Shown: positions 1 through 6,853 of the stretch, piece by piece
Numbering within the stretch: the first letter of the stretch is position 1
Layout: every line of letters starts with the position of its first letter
NCBI RefSeq assembly: GCF_026163695.1
Contig: NZ_JAOTID010000015.1
Coordinates: 1 to 64,000 of the forward strand
Reading direction: 5' to 3'
Origin: Shumkonia mesophila
Lineage (GTDB): Bacteria > Pseudomonadota > Alphaproteobacteria > Rhodospirillales > Shumkoniaceae
Length of the DNA: 64,000 nt
Notes under the pieces: model-generated
What the model was told of the DNA's origin: nothing
What the model saw: only the letters and a program-made list of their open reading frames with translations
The model's database searches: none
Program-made: the position numbers and the translations under genes

Positions 1-99
1 CTCATCGCCAAAATCGAGGGCCGTCACGAGGACGTCCCCTTCGAGTGCGAAGCCGAAATCATCGTCAGAAAATCCTCCGCCCCACCTCCAGAAAATTGA
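1..99 (+). CDS. LacI-family regulator, C-terminal fragment (cut by window start)
   Basis: An open frame enters from the left edge and stops with TGA at 97-99. The 32 visible residues include an acidic/hydrophobic strand and an IIVRKS ending, which is how the sugar-binding domain of LacI/GalR repressors typically ends (ELIVRES-like). The DNA-binding part would lie outside the window. It is followed after 9 bases by the shikimate dehydrogenase-like gene in the same direction, so the two may be co-transcribed. The family call rests on a short tail only; another periplasmic-binding-like regulator is possible. Confidence 0.5.
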   Translation, partial: LIAKIEGRHEDVPFECEAEIIVRKSSAPPPEN

Positions 100-108
100 A
101 GGTCAAAG

Positions 109-951
109 ATGCCTGAAGTGGACAAGGTAGACTTCATTTCCGGCGCGACAAAGCTATTCGGAATCGTCGGCCATCCGATCGTCCAGGTCCGTTCGCCGGA
201 GATGATTACGGCCGAGTTCCACCGCCGACGCCAGGATGCCCTGATGCTGCCTATCCACGTCCTGCCGGAAGATTTCGACGCGGTCCTTCCGAATTTGATG
301 AAGGTCGAGAACCTGGGGGGACTGGTCTTCACGATTCCATTCAAGAGCCAAGCCCTCCGGCTGGCCGACGAGGTGGGACCGCACGCTCGCGTCGCCGGGG
401 CCATCAACGCGCTGGCCCGCGGCGCCGACGGACGCTGGCGGGGCGAGGTATTCGACGGGATTGGATGCGTCGAGGCTTTCCGCCGCCGCGGCATCAGCTT
501 TGCGGGGCAGCACGTCATGCTGATCGGGGCCGGTGGCGCCGGTACGGCGATGGGGGTGGCCATCGCCTTCGGGGGGCCGGCTTCGATCCGCCTGTTTGAC
601 ATCGACCGGACCCGTGACGCGGCCTTGGCCGAGAAGATTCGACGCATTGACCCCAAGATCGGCGTCACGGTCGGCGAGCCCCTGGTGGAGGGGCGCGATA
701 TCCTGCTCAACGCCACGCCCGTTGGCATGCTGGACGACGCCCGCCTGCCTCTGCGGTTGGATGCCTTGCCGTCACGCCTCGTTGTCTTCGATGCCATCGT
801 AAAACCGGAGAGGACTCCCCTCCTGGTTCTGGCCGAACGATGCGGCTGCCAGATGATCTATGGGACAGAAATGATGCGCGGCCAGATCAGTCAAATCGCC
901 ACCCATCTCGGCGTCGTTGAGAAACGATCCGAAGACGAGTGTCGAACCTAA
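109..951 (+). CDS. shikimate/quinate dehydrogenase-like protein (AroE family)
   Basis: This 280-residue protein has the two-domain plan of AroE-type NAD(P) oxidoreductases. TIPFK near residues 75-79 holds the catalytic lysine, GAINAL (98-102) corresponds to the family GAVNTL, FDGIG (115-119) supplies the catalytic aspartate, and GAGGAG (140-145) is the Rossmann dinucleotide motif. The N-terminal substrate motif reads VRSP instead of the usual SxSP, and TDxxG is replaced by FDGIG, so the substrate is probably not biosynthetic shikimate; family members with such changes sit in quinate or sugar-acid catabolic loci. The preceding LacI-type tail fits a catabolic role. It probably belongs to the chromosome left of the ICE. 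Confidence 0.8.
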   Translation: MPEVDKVDFISGATKLFGIVGHPIVQVRSPEMITAEFHRRRQDALMLPIHVLPEDFDAVLPNLMKVENLGGLVFTIPFKSQALRLADEVGPHARVAGAINALARGADGRWRGEVFDGIGCVEAFRRRGISFAGQHVMLIGAGGAGTAMGVAIAFGGPASIRLFDIDRTRDAALAEKIRRIDPKIGVTVGEPLVEGRDILLNATPVGMLDDARLPLRLDALPSRLVVFDAIVKPERTPLLVLAERCGCQMIYGTEMMRGQISQIATHLGVVEKRSEDECRT

Positions 952-1038
952 CGGCGTCGACGCAACCCGGCGGACCTCGGTTCCCGTATCGATGAATGAC
1001 GGCCTCTTAGCAGAACGGCCGTTGTCGGGATCGGATCG

Positions 1039-1779
1039 ATGAAGGCACTGGCCATGCATCGCATATTCCAAAGTTTCGTCGACCATATCTCGGAAAGCGT
1101 CGATCCGTTCGCCCTGCGCGCCACCATGGCCGACACGGCGGCTGCTCTCGATCTTTGCCGCTTCGCCTATCTCTCGGTCCCGCCGCAACGCGGGGCCGAC
1201 GCCCTCGTCATCTCGACCTATCCCCCCGCCTGGACCACCCATTATCTCGAAAGCCATTACGAGCGCCTCGATCCCGTCGTTCTTCGAGCACGGCGGGATG
1301 CCGAGCCCTTCGACTGGGGGCTGGCAACGGGTCAGCGCGACCTTTCGGGTGCACAGCGGCAATTCTTCGACGAGGCCGCCGAGTTCGGCATCCGCTGCGG
1401 GTTCACGATTCCCATTCACGACAGCCGCGGTTTGGTGGCCGCCGTCACGTTCGCTGCCAACGAACCCTATGCCGCCTTTCGTCGCGCCATCGACGCCCAT
1501 GCCGAGGGGCTGCAACTCATGGCCATGTATTTCCACGTCCACGTCCGCCGAAAGCTCGCCGCCGACCGGCTCGTCGACGGTGTGACGCTGTCGCCGCGCG
1601 AGTACGAATGTCTGGCGTGGGCTGCCCAGGGAAAGTCGGCCTGGGAGATCGGGCGCATCCTCGGAATCTCGCGCCGCACCGCGGCCTTCCATCTCGAGAA
1701 CGCCAAGGCCAAGCTGGGCGTCCGCTCGATCGCCCAGGCCGTCGTCCGCCTGGCCGCCTCCCGGTCTTCCCTCAACTGA
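1039..1779 (+). CDS. traR: LuxR-family quorum-sensing regulator (TraR-like)
   Basis: A 246-residue protein with an N-terminal autoinducer-binding domain and a C-terminal LuxR helix-turn-helix. The AHL-pocket signature is visible as W65, Y69, D78-P79 and W93. The C-terminal part (about 182-240) starts LSPREYECL and continues through GKSAWEIGRILGIS, the usual LuxR DNA-binding core. A second in-frame start lies at 1054 (MHRIF) and could be the true one. The gene lies directly upstream of a luxI homologue with a lux-box-like palindrome between them, as in traR-traI1 of ICEMlSymR7A. It should activate luxI and the downstream DUF6499/DUF2285 genes when bound to acyl-homoserine lactone. The symbol is by analogy. 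Confidence 0.9.
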   Translation: MKALAMHRIFQSFVDHISESVDPFALRATMADTAAALDLCRFAYLSVPPQRGADALVISTYPPAWTTHYLESHYERLDPVVLRARRDAEPFDWGLATGQRDLSGAQRQFFDEAAEFGIRCGFTIPIHDSRGLVAAVTFAANEPYAAFRRAIDAHAEGLQLMAMYFHVHVRRKLAADRLVDGVTLSPREYECLAWAAQGKSAWEIGRILGISRRTAAFHLENAKAKLGVRSIAQAVVRLAASRSSLN

Positions 1780-1797
1780 TTTTATTCCATGCGGATA

Positions 1798-1817
1798 CCC
1801 TGTGTAGTTGTACAGGA
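1798..1817 (+). promoter_or_regulatory. putative lux box (LuxR/TraR binding site)
   Basis: CCTGT (1799-1803) and ACAGG (1812-1816) form an exact inverted repeat around 8 bases. The geometry and half-sites match the classical lux box (ACCTGT-N8-ACAGGT). It lies 60 bases upstream of luxI and 19 bases after the luxR stop, which fits LuxR-dependent autoinduction of luxI. Confidence 0.65.
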
Positions 1818-1842
1818 TGTCCTGGCTCGCGGATTCGTCTTT

Positions 1843-1868
1843 CCTACGCAAAGGTTCCTTTGCGTAGG
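1843..1868 (+). repeat. perfect 12-bp inverted repeat overlapping the luxI ribosome-binding site
   Basis: CCTACGCAAAGG (1843-1854) and CCTTTGCGTAGG (1857-1868) are exact reverse complements separated by TT. The right arm ends inside the luxI Shine-Dalgarno sequence AGGAGG (1866-1871). As RNA it could fold into a long hairpin that hides the start of the ribosome-binding site; as DNA it could be a second operator. There is no U-run, so it is not a standard terminator. Confidence 0.7.
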
Positions 1869-1876
1869 AGGCAATG

Positions 1877-2509
1877 ATGATCCAACTGGTCACATCCGAT
1901 AAATACGGCGACTTCACTGCCGATCTCGCCGAGATGTTCCGCTTGCGCTACCGCGTCTTCAAAGAGCGCCTCGGCTGGGACGTCGAGGTCAGCGGCGGCA
2001 TGGAGATCGACGAGTTCGACGCCCTCCATCCATCCTATCTACTGCAACGCAGCGCTGAAGGCCGGATCCAGGGCTGCGTGCGCCTGCTGCCCTCTACCGG
2101 CCCGACCATGTTGCGCGATACCTTTCCGGTTCTGCTGGCTGGCCACCCCGCGCCGGCGAGCCCCGATGTCTGGGAGAGCAGTCGTTTTGCCCTTGACCTC
2201 GGGCGCGATGTGGCGAAGGCGGCCGGCGGAATCGCCCGGGCGACCTACGAACTCTTCGCCGGCATGGTGGAGTTTGGTCTGTCCCGCCGCCTGAGCGCCA
2301 TCGTCACCGTCACAGATGCCCGCATGGAGCGCATCCTGCGGCGCGCCGGCTGGCCGCTGAGTCGCCTCGGCGAGCCGAGACGTCTCGGCTCGACGCTGGC
2401 GGTTGCGGGCTACCTGGACGTTTCGACGGAAAGCCTGCAGCGCCTGCTACGCGGCGGCGGCCTCGAGGACCTGGGACTCGAAACGCCGGCCGTGTTGGTC
2501 GCCGCGTAG
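1877..2509 (+). CDS. traI: acyl-homoserine-lactone synthase (LuxI family)
   Basis: LuxI-type synthase making AHL signal from S-adenosylmethionine and acyl-ACP. Numbered from the ATG at 1877 (210 residues), the invariant family positions are present: R24, F28, W34, E43, D45, D48, R69, E100 and R103, with DTFP (81-84) and WESSRF (99-104) in the expected places. An upstream in-frame ATG at 1874 lies only 2 bases from AGGAGG, whereas 1877 has 5-base spacing, so 1877 is preferred. It is preceded by a lux box and the overlapping inverted repeat and followed by the FseA-like pair. The acyl chain length cannot be told from the sequence. Confidence 0.93.
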   Translation: MIQLVTSDKYGDFTADLAEMFRLRYRVFKERLGWDVEVSGGMEIDEFDALHPSYLLQRSAEGRIQGCVRLLPSTGPTMLRDTFPVLLAGHPAPASPDVWESSRFALDLGRDVAKAAGGIARATYELFAGMVEFGLSRRLSAIVTVTDARMERILRRAGWPLSRLGEPRRLGSTLAVAGYLDVSTESLQRLLRGGGLEDLGLETPAVLVAA

Positions 2510-2611
2510 CTCCACTGCAACGAGGCGCCGATTGACGCGAGGCGATTGCTGAAAGAAAGAATCGGGAGGTAGAGGCCATCGGCCTCGCGACGATCGCGGG
2601 ACACCCACCGC

Positions 2612-2857
2612 ATGGTCGTGGCGAGCGAACCCCCGGACCGGCCGGACTGGCGCCTTGAGGCGAGCTATGCCTACGCGCGCGCCCTGCCACGGCGCGGCTG
2701 GGCCTGGGAGTTCATGAGGCGCAATCGCGACTTTCGGCGGGACTGGGCTGATGCCTCGGCCTCGGTCACGGCGGAAAGGCGTGGTGACCGCCTGACCGTG
2801 CTGACCGCCCGCCGCGAGTTCGGCGTCCTGACGTCGTGGGGCCTGTTTTTTCGCTGA
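2612..2857 (+). CDS. fseA: DUF6499 protein, upstream half of FseA-like excision activator
   Basis: This 81-residue ORF has the DUF6499 signature of tryptophans and aromatics (DWRLEASYAYARAL, GWAWEFMRRN, DFRRDW). It stops at TGA 2855-2857 just after WGLFFR. In many relatives this domain continues directly into DUF2285, and here the +1 frame is open across the stop and encodes DUF2285. In ICEMlSymR7A the corresponding genes msi172 and msi171 are joined by a programmed +1 ribosomal frameshift to make the activator FseA, which turns on rdfS. Order and orientation relative to luxR/luxI are the same here. The upstream ribosome-binding site is weak. Alone, the product would be a truncated regulator. 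Confidence 0.75.
   Translation: MVVASEPPDRPDWRLEASYAYARALPRRGWAWEFMRRNRDFRRDWADASASVTAERRGDRLTVLTARREFGVLTSWGLFFR
2843..2857 (+). other. candidate +1 ribosomal frameshift site of fseA
   Basis: In the DUF6499 frame the last codons read CTG TTT TTT CGC TGA. The +1 frame is open from at least 2844 through 3434. Skipping one base after the T-run gives WGLFF followed by AESPERDSATAAVFWDP, which is how intact DUF6499-DUF2285 fusions read. The U-rich stretch directly before the stop is the likely slip point. The exact slipped base is inferred. Confidence 0.6.
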
Positions 2858-3434
2858 ATCGCCCGAGCGGGACTCGGCCACGGCCGCCGTCTTCTGGGAC
2901 CCGTGCGCATGCCCGCACGTCCTGCCGGTCGCGGCAATCCCGGTGGGATCGGGAGACGCCGGAATCCCCTTGTGGCTCTCCGAACTCGGCTGCCGGACAA
3001 CGGTTCTGCTGACCCCTGATGGGATGCAGCATCTCGAGCTCCGGGACGGCGGCCGGGCGCTCCAGCTTTGCGTGAGTGGGGCGAGTATCTTCGATTCCGT
3101 CCATCTGATGACGGACGCCGTTGTCGATCCCCGTCGTCTCCGGGCGCGGCTCGACGCGCTCGGTTGCCTCAATGAGCTTCTTGCCGAAGGCAAGTTTCCC
3201 GCGCGGAGCCGCCCCGACGATTCGCGAGGGCGGCGTCTGCGCGAGGTTCTGCAAGCCCTCGACGGCTGGCTGATCGGCGCGTCTTACCGTGAGATCGCCA
3301 TCGCCCTGTTCGGCGAATCCCCGGTCGAGGCCGACTGGCGCGATCCACGCGACCACCTGCGCGACCGGGTGCGCCGTGCCATCCGCCGCGGCCGCACCCT
3401 CATGGCCGGCGGCTATCGAATGTTGTTGTTGTGA
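2853..3434 (+). CDS. fseA: DUF2285 protein, downstream half of FseA-like activator
   Basis: This frame encodes the DUF2285 domain: FWDP followed by a beta-rich part, then GRRLREVLQALDGWL, SYREIAIALFGE and the basic C-terminal helix with DHLRDRVRRAIRRG and LMAGGYRMLL. That helix is the family hallmark. The first internal start would be GTG at 2943, but it has no convincing ribosome-binding site and would drop the FWDP segment, so translation by +1 shift from DUF6499 is more likely. The joined product would be about 273 residues. By analogy with ICEMlSymR7A it activates excision and transfer genes and is bound by QseM. The coordinates give the part read after the shift. Confidence 0.78.
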   Translation, partial: AESPERDSATAAVFWDPCACPHVLPVAAIPVGSGDAGIPLWLSELGCRTTVLLTPDGMQHLELRDGGRALQLCVSGASIFDSVHLMTDAVVDPRRLRARLDALGCLNELLAEGKFPARSRPDDSRGRRLREVLQALDGWLIGASYREIAIALFGESPVEADWRDPRDHLRDRVRRAIRRGRTLMAGGYRMLLL

Positions 3435-3442
3435 AACGACGC

Positions 3443-3712
3443 TCAGGCGCTTTCCAGCAAGTGCCGGTAGCCCGAGCGGGTCATCCAGTGGGCGCGCGCC
3501 AGATGGTCCTCCCAGCAGCGGCGGGCCGAAACCGGATTGGCGTCCAGATCGCGGTGCAGGACGACTCGGGCCACCTCGGGCCATTCGGCGCCTTCCGCCT
3601 CGGCGTCGAGGAGGCGAACATAGGTGACGAAGTGGGCTTCGTCATAGGGCGTGAGCGTGTCCGACCACGGGACCTCATCGGCAATATCGGGGGCGGAGAT
3701 GGCGTTCGCCAT
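3443..3712 (-). CDS. qseM: QseM-like antiactivator (short DUF2285-type protein)
   Basis: An 89-residue minus-strand protein starting at ATG 3712, behind a purine-rich GAGGAGAGG. A longer frame reaches 3763 but lacks such a site. The C-terminal half (WPEVARVVLHRDL, CWEDHLARAHWM, GYRHLLE) resembles the DUF2285 helix bundle without the strongly basic helix of the activator. It lies between DUF2285 and a divergent small Xre gene. This is the arrangement of qseM/qseC in ICEMlSymR7A, where QseM binds both TraR and FseA to restrict transfer. Identity is from size, context and weak family resemblance. Confidence 0.7.
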   Translation of the reverse strand: MANAISAPDIADEVPWSDTLTPYDEAHFVTYVRLLDAEAEGAEWPEVARVVLHRDLDANPVSARRCWEDHLARAHWMTRSGYRHLLESA

Positions 3713-3760
3713 GACGTTCCTCTCCTCTGCCGGCATCGCACCATGTTTGCTGCCACATAT

Positions 3761-3800
3761 CAATACATAATATAGTTGATAAACTTATAGTATGTAATTG
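3761..3800 (+). promoter_or_regulatory. AT-rich imperfect inverted repeat in the qseM-qseC divergent promoter
   Basis: The 100-base region between the divergent qseM and qseC genes is sharply AT-rich compared with its surroundings. CAATACATA near 3761 and TATGTAATTG ending at 3800 form the ends of an imperfect inverted repeat with further matches inside. QseC is known to bind operators between the two genes in ICEMlSymR7A, so this is the likely QseC target and the site of both promoters. Confidence 0.5.
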
Positions 3801-3814
3801 GCTGACTTTGGCGC

Positions 3815-4033
3815 ATGGACATGCGCAAGCTGGTCGGCCGAAACCTACGACGCCTCAGGCTCAAGAAGGGCCTGACCCAGGAGCAGTTCGCCGAGCGTTC
3901 CGGGTTCAGCCAGCAGTACATCAGCGGCCTGGAGCAGGGACGGCGCAATCCGACGGTCGTCACCCTTTACGAGTTGGCGACCGCGCTCGGCGTCAGCCAC
4001 GTGGATCTGGTACGCGCAGACAGGGCCGATTAG
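3815..4033 (+). CDS. qseC: QseC-like Xre-family repressor
   Basis: A 72-residue protein that is almost entirely a Cro/CI helix-turn-helix: LVGRNLRRLRLKKGLTQEQF, SGFSQQYISGLEQGRRNPT, then LYELATALGV. It starts at ATG 3815; 3821 is an alternative. It is divergent from the qseM-like gene across an AT-rich operator region. In ICEMlSymR7A the equivalent repressor sets the bistable expression of QseM. The following 247 bases hold no gene and lead into a repeat shared with the region at 7951. Confidence 0.8.
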   Translation: MDMRKLVGRNLRRLRLKKGLTQEQFAERSGFSQQYISGLEQGRRNPTVVTLYELATALGVSHVDLVRADRAD

Positions 4034-4106
4034 GGGCATTTCCTGATTTTTGTGACGGAGGCTCCGTGCGTGATGGCGCACGTTGTCTCGTGGGCGAAGT
4101 GTCGGA

Positions 4107-4526
4107 TCCCTTGTAGGCCCGCCGCGGCCGGCCGCAACTCTCCGCTGACGCTCCGGGTCCTCCACGCTGTTCCGGCCCTTCGGGTGCGGCCCGCCTTTGC
4201 GGCGGGCCTGCCGGTCGCTTTTCGCCGCCCACCCCGCTTCCGGGGAAAGGCTGGCGAGTTTTGGCAAGCGGAGGTCTGCCATGACGGAGTCCAGGCGGGA
4301 GAGTGTCTATCAGGAGGTCACCGAGCGGATCCTGGAACAGGGCCGGGTGCCCTGGGCGCAGCCCTGGGGCCGGGCCAAGGCCAAGGCCGGGGTAGGGCTG
4401 CCACGCAATGCCGGCAGCGGCCGCCCCTATTCCGGGATCAACATCCTGATCCTGTGGGGTGCCGTCATCGAGCGCGGCTATTCGGTGCAAAGCTGGCTCA
4501 CCTTCCGCCAGGCCCTCGCCTTGGGC
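4107..4526 (+). repeat. direct repeat copy A (ardC leader and 5' end)
   Basis: From TCCCTTGTAGG at 4107 to the GGGCG ending at 4526 the sequence matches 7951-8375 with few differences. The matched part contains a GGCCCGCC/GGCGGGCC hairpin, the ardC ribosome-binding site and the first roughly 80 codons of ardC. Differences include a 9-base in-frame deletion (loss of Ile-Ala-Asp), a 6-base insertion (extra Lys-Ala) and scattered substitutions, so the duplication is not recent. Confidence 0.85.
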
Positions 4527-4571
4527 GATCCGTCAGGTCACAGGGACAAGTCCGCTCATTGGTTGGCCTGA
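4281..4571 (+). pseudogene. truncated ardC copy
   Basis: The frame begins exactly like intact ArdC at 8126 (MTESRRESVYQEVTER) and follows it for about 80 residues to ALALG. It then runs into unrelated sequence and stops after 96 residues. It keeps most of the N-terminal single-stranded-DNA-binding part and lacks the zinc metallopeptidase domain with HEFGH. Its last 16 bases overlap the end of the convergent SDR gene. It is a remnant left at the edge of the 3.4-kb insert. Confidence 0.8.
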
Positions 4572-5317
4572 GCGGCTGTTTCCCTGAAGATCGTCTCCGC
4601 GTCGGCTCCCGCAGGCAGGCGCATCGGCGTCTCCGGCTCCGTCACCGCCCGCCACACGGCCTGCGCCACGTCGTCAGCTTCTGTTTTTTCGGTCGAACTG
4701 CGCATCGTCGCCAGATAGTCCTGCACGAAAGCCTCATAGGGCGGCGGGACGTCCATCCCCATCCGCGCCACGGCGTTCTTCCCGAAAGAGGTCGTCGGCG
4801 CCGAACCGGGCAAGACAAGCCGCGTGCGGATGCCGAATTGCGCCGTCTCGAGGGCGAGGCTCTCTGTGAAAGCATTCAGTGCGGCCTTGCTGGCGCTGTA
4901 GACCGATAGCGCTGGAAACGGGCGCAGCGTCACGCTGGAGCTGATGTTGACGATCACGCCCGCTTTGCGCGCGCGCATGCCGGGCAGAACGGCCTGGGTC
5001 ACAGCCATTGCGCCAAGGACGTTGGTCTCGAACAGTTCGCGGGCCCTCGCGATATCCACGCCCTCCAGCACGTTCAGCATGCCGACCCCGGCATTGTTGA
5101 CCAGCGCATCGAGAGGATCAGCGTCTGCGACGGCTCGCGCGATGCTCGCAGCATCCGTGACGTCGAGCGGCAGGATTTGCAGGCGTTCGTCCCGAGGCAT
5201 TCCATGTGCCTCCGGGGTTCGCATGGTCGCGATGACCTCCCACCCCTGAGCGAGGAAGAGATCTGCCGTGGCGAGGCCAAAGCCGGACGAAGCGCCGGTG
5301 ATGAGAATTCTGGGCAT
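4556..5317 (-). CDS. short-chain dehydrogenase/reductase
   Basis: A 253-residue classical SDR. TGASSGFG (7-14) binds NAD(P), NNAG (74-77) is the structural motif, and the active site shows the serine cluster at 126-128, Y140 and K144 (YSASK). The substrate is not recognisable; many close family members are annotated only as oxidoreductases. It is divergent from an AraC-family gene with 99 bases between the starts, a common pairing in which the AraC protein controls the reductase. Both lie in the insert between the two ardC repeats and so look acquired as a unit. Confidence 0.85.
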   Translation of the reverse strand: MPRILITGASSGFGLATADLFLAQGWEVIATMRTPEAHGMPRDERLQILPLDVTDAASIARAVADADPLDALVNNAGVGMLNVLEGVDIARARELFETNVLGAMAVTQAVLPGMRARKAGVIVNISSSVTLRPFPALSVYSASKAALNAFTESLALETAQFGIRTRLVLPGSAPTTSFGKNAVARMGMDVPPPYEAFVQDYLATMRSSTEKTEADDVAQAVWRAVTEPETPMRLPAGADAETIFRETAAQANQ

Positions 5318-5416
5318 TGATGTATCTCCTGTCGGTTTCAGAACACGAAGATGGACACATCATCCCGGACTTTCTATATTTAGTAGTCCATATTGATTGA
5401 GTGAAAGTCCGAATTC

Positions 5417-6364
5417 TTGCCCGACCCGATCTCCGATCCGCTCGCCAGTGTTGTCGCGCTGCTGAAGCCGGAACCCTCGATCTCCAAGCTCGTCAGCGGG
5501 GGCGGCCCTTGGCTGGTTGAGCGCAGGACCATGCGGAGCCCGTTCTATTGCGCCATGGTCGAGGGGACCTGCCTGCTGACCATCCGGGGCCGTTCACCCC
5601 TTATGCTCGAAGCGGGTGACTTTGTGCTGGTGCCCGAAGTGTTCGACTTCACTATGTCGAGCATCGATCCACCGCCCCGCGGCGCTCCACGCCTGCCGTT
5701 GGAGACGGGGCCGGGCATATTCCGCCTTGGCGAACCGGACGCTCCGATCGAAGTGCGTTGCCTGGTGGGCCACTGCACCTTTGCCTCGCCTGATCGGGAT
5801 CTGCTCGTCTCGCTTCTGCCGCAAGTGATCCATGTGCGTGCGCAGGATCGCCTGATCACGCTTATGCGGATGATCCAGGAGGAGACGCAGAGCGATCGTG
5901 AGGCTCGCGACATCGTGCTCCGGCGGCTTCTGGAGCTGCTTCTGGTCGAAGCGTTGCGTTCCGTCGAGAGCACGATGGCAGAGCCCGGCCTGCTCCGCGG
6001 ACTTGCTGATCCCCACCTGGTCCTGGCGCTGCGGCGGATCCATGCCGACCCCGGCGCACGTCTGTCGGTCGCGGGACTGGCCGACGCAGCGGCGATGTCC
6101 CGCTCAACCTTCTTCGACCGCTTTCGCCGCGAAGTCGGGACCGCACCCATGGAATACGTGGCGGCCTGGCGGATGGCGGTGGCAAAGGAATTGTTGTTGC
6201 GGGGCAACCTAGCGATAGCGGAGGTTGCGCAGTCCGTCGGCTACGGCTCGGCAAGCGCGTTCAGCATGGCGTTTTCGCGGCATGTCGGGACATCGCCCGG
6301 AGCCTTCGCAGGTAATCGTCGAGCTACAGGACATCGGCAATGGCACTGGTCCTCCTCTCAATAA
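5417..6364 (+). CDS. AraC-family transcriptional regulator with cupin N-terminus
   Basis: A 315-residue regulator starting at TTG 5417. Homologues begin close to the same DPLASVVALLKP segment, which supports that start. The N-terminal half is the cupin-type AraC binding domain (GTCLLTIRGRSPLMLEAGDFVLVP). The C-terminal third carries two helix-turn-helix units: LSVAGLADAAAMSRSTFFDRF and AIAEVAQSVGYGSASAFSMAF. It probably controls the divergent SDR. The ligand is unknown. Confidence 0.88.
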   Translation: MPDPISDPLASVVALLKPEPSISKLVSGGGPWLVERRTMRSPFYCAMVEGTCLLTIRGRSPLMLEAGDFVLVPEVFDFTMSSIDPPPRGAPRLPLETGPGIFRLGEPDAPIEVRCLVGHCTFASPDRDLLVSLLPQVIHVRAQDRLITLMRMIQEETQSDREARDIVLRRLLELLLVEALRSVESTMAEPGLLRGLADPHLVLALRRIHADPGARLSVAGLADAAAMSRSTFFDRFRREVGTAPMEYVAAWRMAVAKELLLRGNLAIAEVAQSVGYGSASAFSMAFSRHVGTSPGAFAGNRRATGHRQWHWSSSQ

Positions 6365-6365
6365 A

Positions 6366-6712
6366 TTGGACCGGAAGTGATGAGAGTTTTCCGGCTATGG
6401 TTAGATGAAGGGAGGGGACCATAGCCGATGAAGAAGTCGAAGTTCACGGACCAGCAGATCGCATTTGCGTTGCAGCAGGCGGAGGCCGGCATGCCGGTTG
6501 AGGAGGTGTACCGCAAGATGGGGATCAGCCAGGCGACCTATTTCCGTTGGAAGAAGTTCAACGGTGGACTGATGCCGAGCGAGGTTCAGAAGCCGCGTCA
6601 TCTGGTGGAGGAGAACACGCGGCTGATTGTGCCAATGATCGAGCGTTTTATGGCAACCGACCGAGGCTTCGCCAAAGCCAGACGAACTCGATTAGTCGCC
6701 CCGCATGAATAA
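6366..6712 (+). mobile_element. IS3-family remnant: orfA fragment fused to a DUF2274 tail
   Basis: The ORF at 6428-6712 starts as a typical IS3 OrfA (MKKSKFTDQQIAFALQQAE, then VEEVYRKMGISQATYFRWKK). After about residue 66 it switches to VPMIERFMATDRGFAKARR. That segment matches the C-terminus of DUF2274 proteins such as the one at 34537-34770 (IPYMLESFLAADRGFTKAQR). The upstream stretch 6366-6427 looks like an IS3 end and contains GGCTATGG/CCATAGCC arms at 6393-6400 and 6419-6426. No orfB and no right end remain. It is a scar left by deletion between an IS and a second conjugation module. Confidence 0.75.
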
Positions 6713-6853
6713 TTCGCTTTATCGCAAGGGCGATCGCCGTAAACGGTGAAGCTGGCAGTGATCGCTTGTTAGGTTTGAATGCGATACATCGGCGTGTCGA
6801 TGTATTCTCTGCTGAGCGCCACACGGGAATTCTCTGGCCACGGAGGTGGTTCT

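Noticed and set aside
1843-1868. Inverted repeat as a rho-independent terminator of luxR
   Set aside because: No T-run follows and the right arm overlaps the luxI ribosome-binding site.
772-1917. 381-codon open frame antisense to luxR
   Set aside because: It covers a clear LuxR gene, has no family signature and follows from high GC content at third codon positions.
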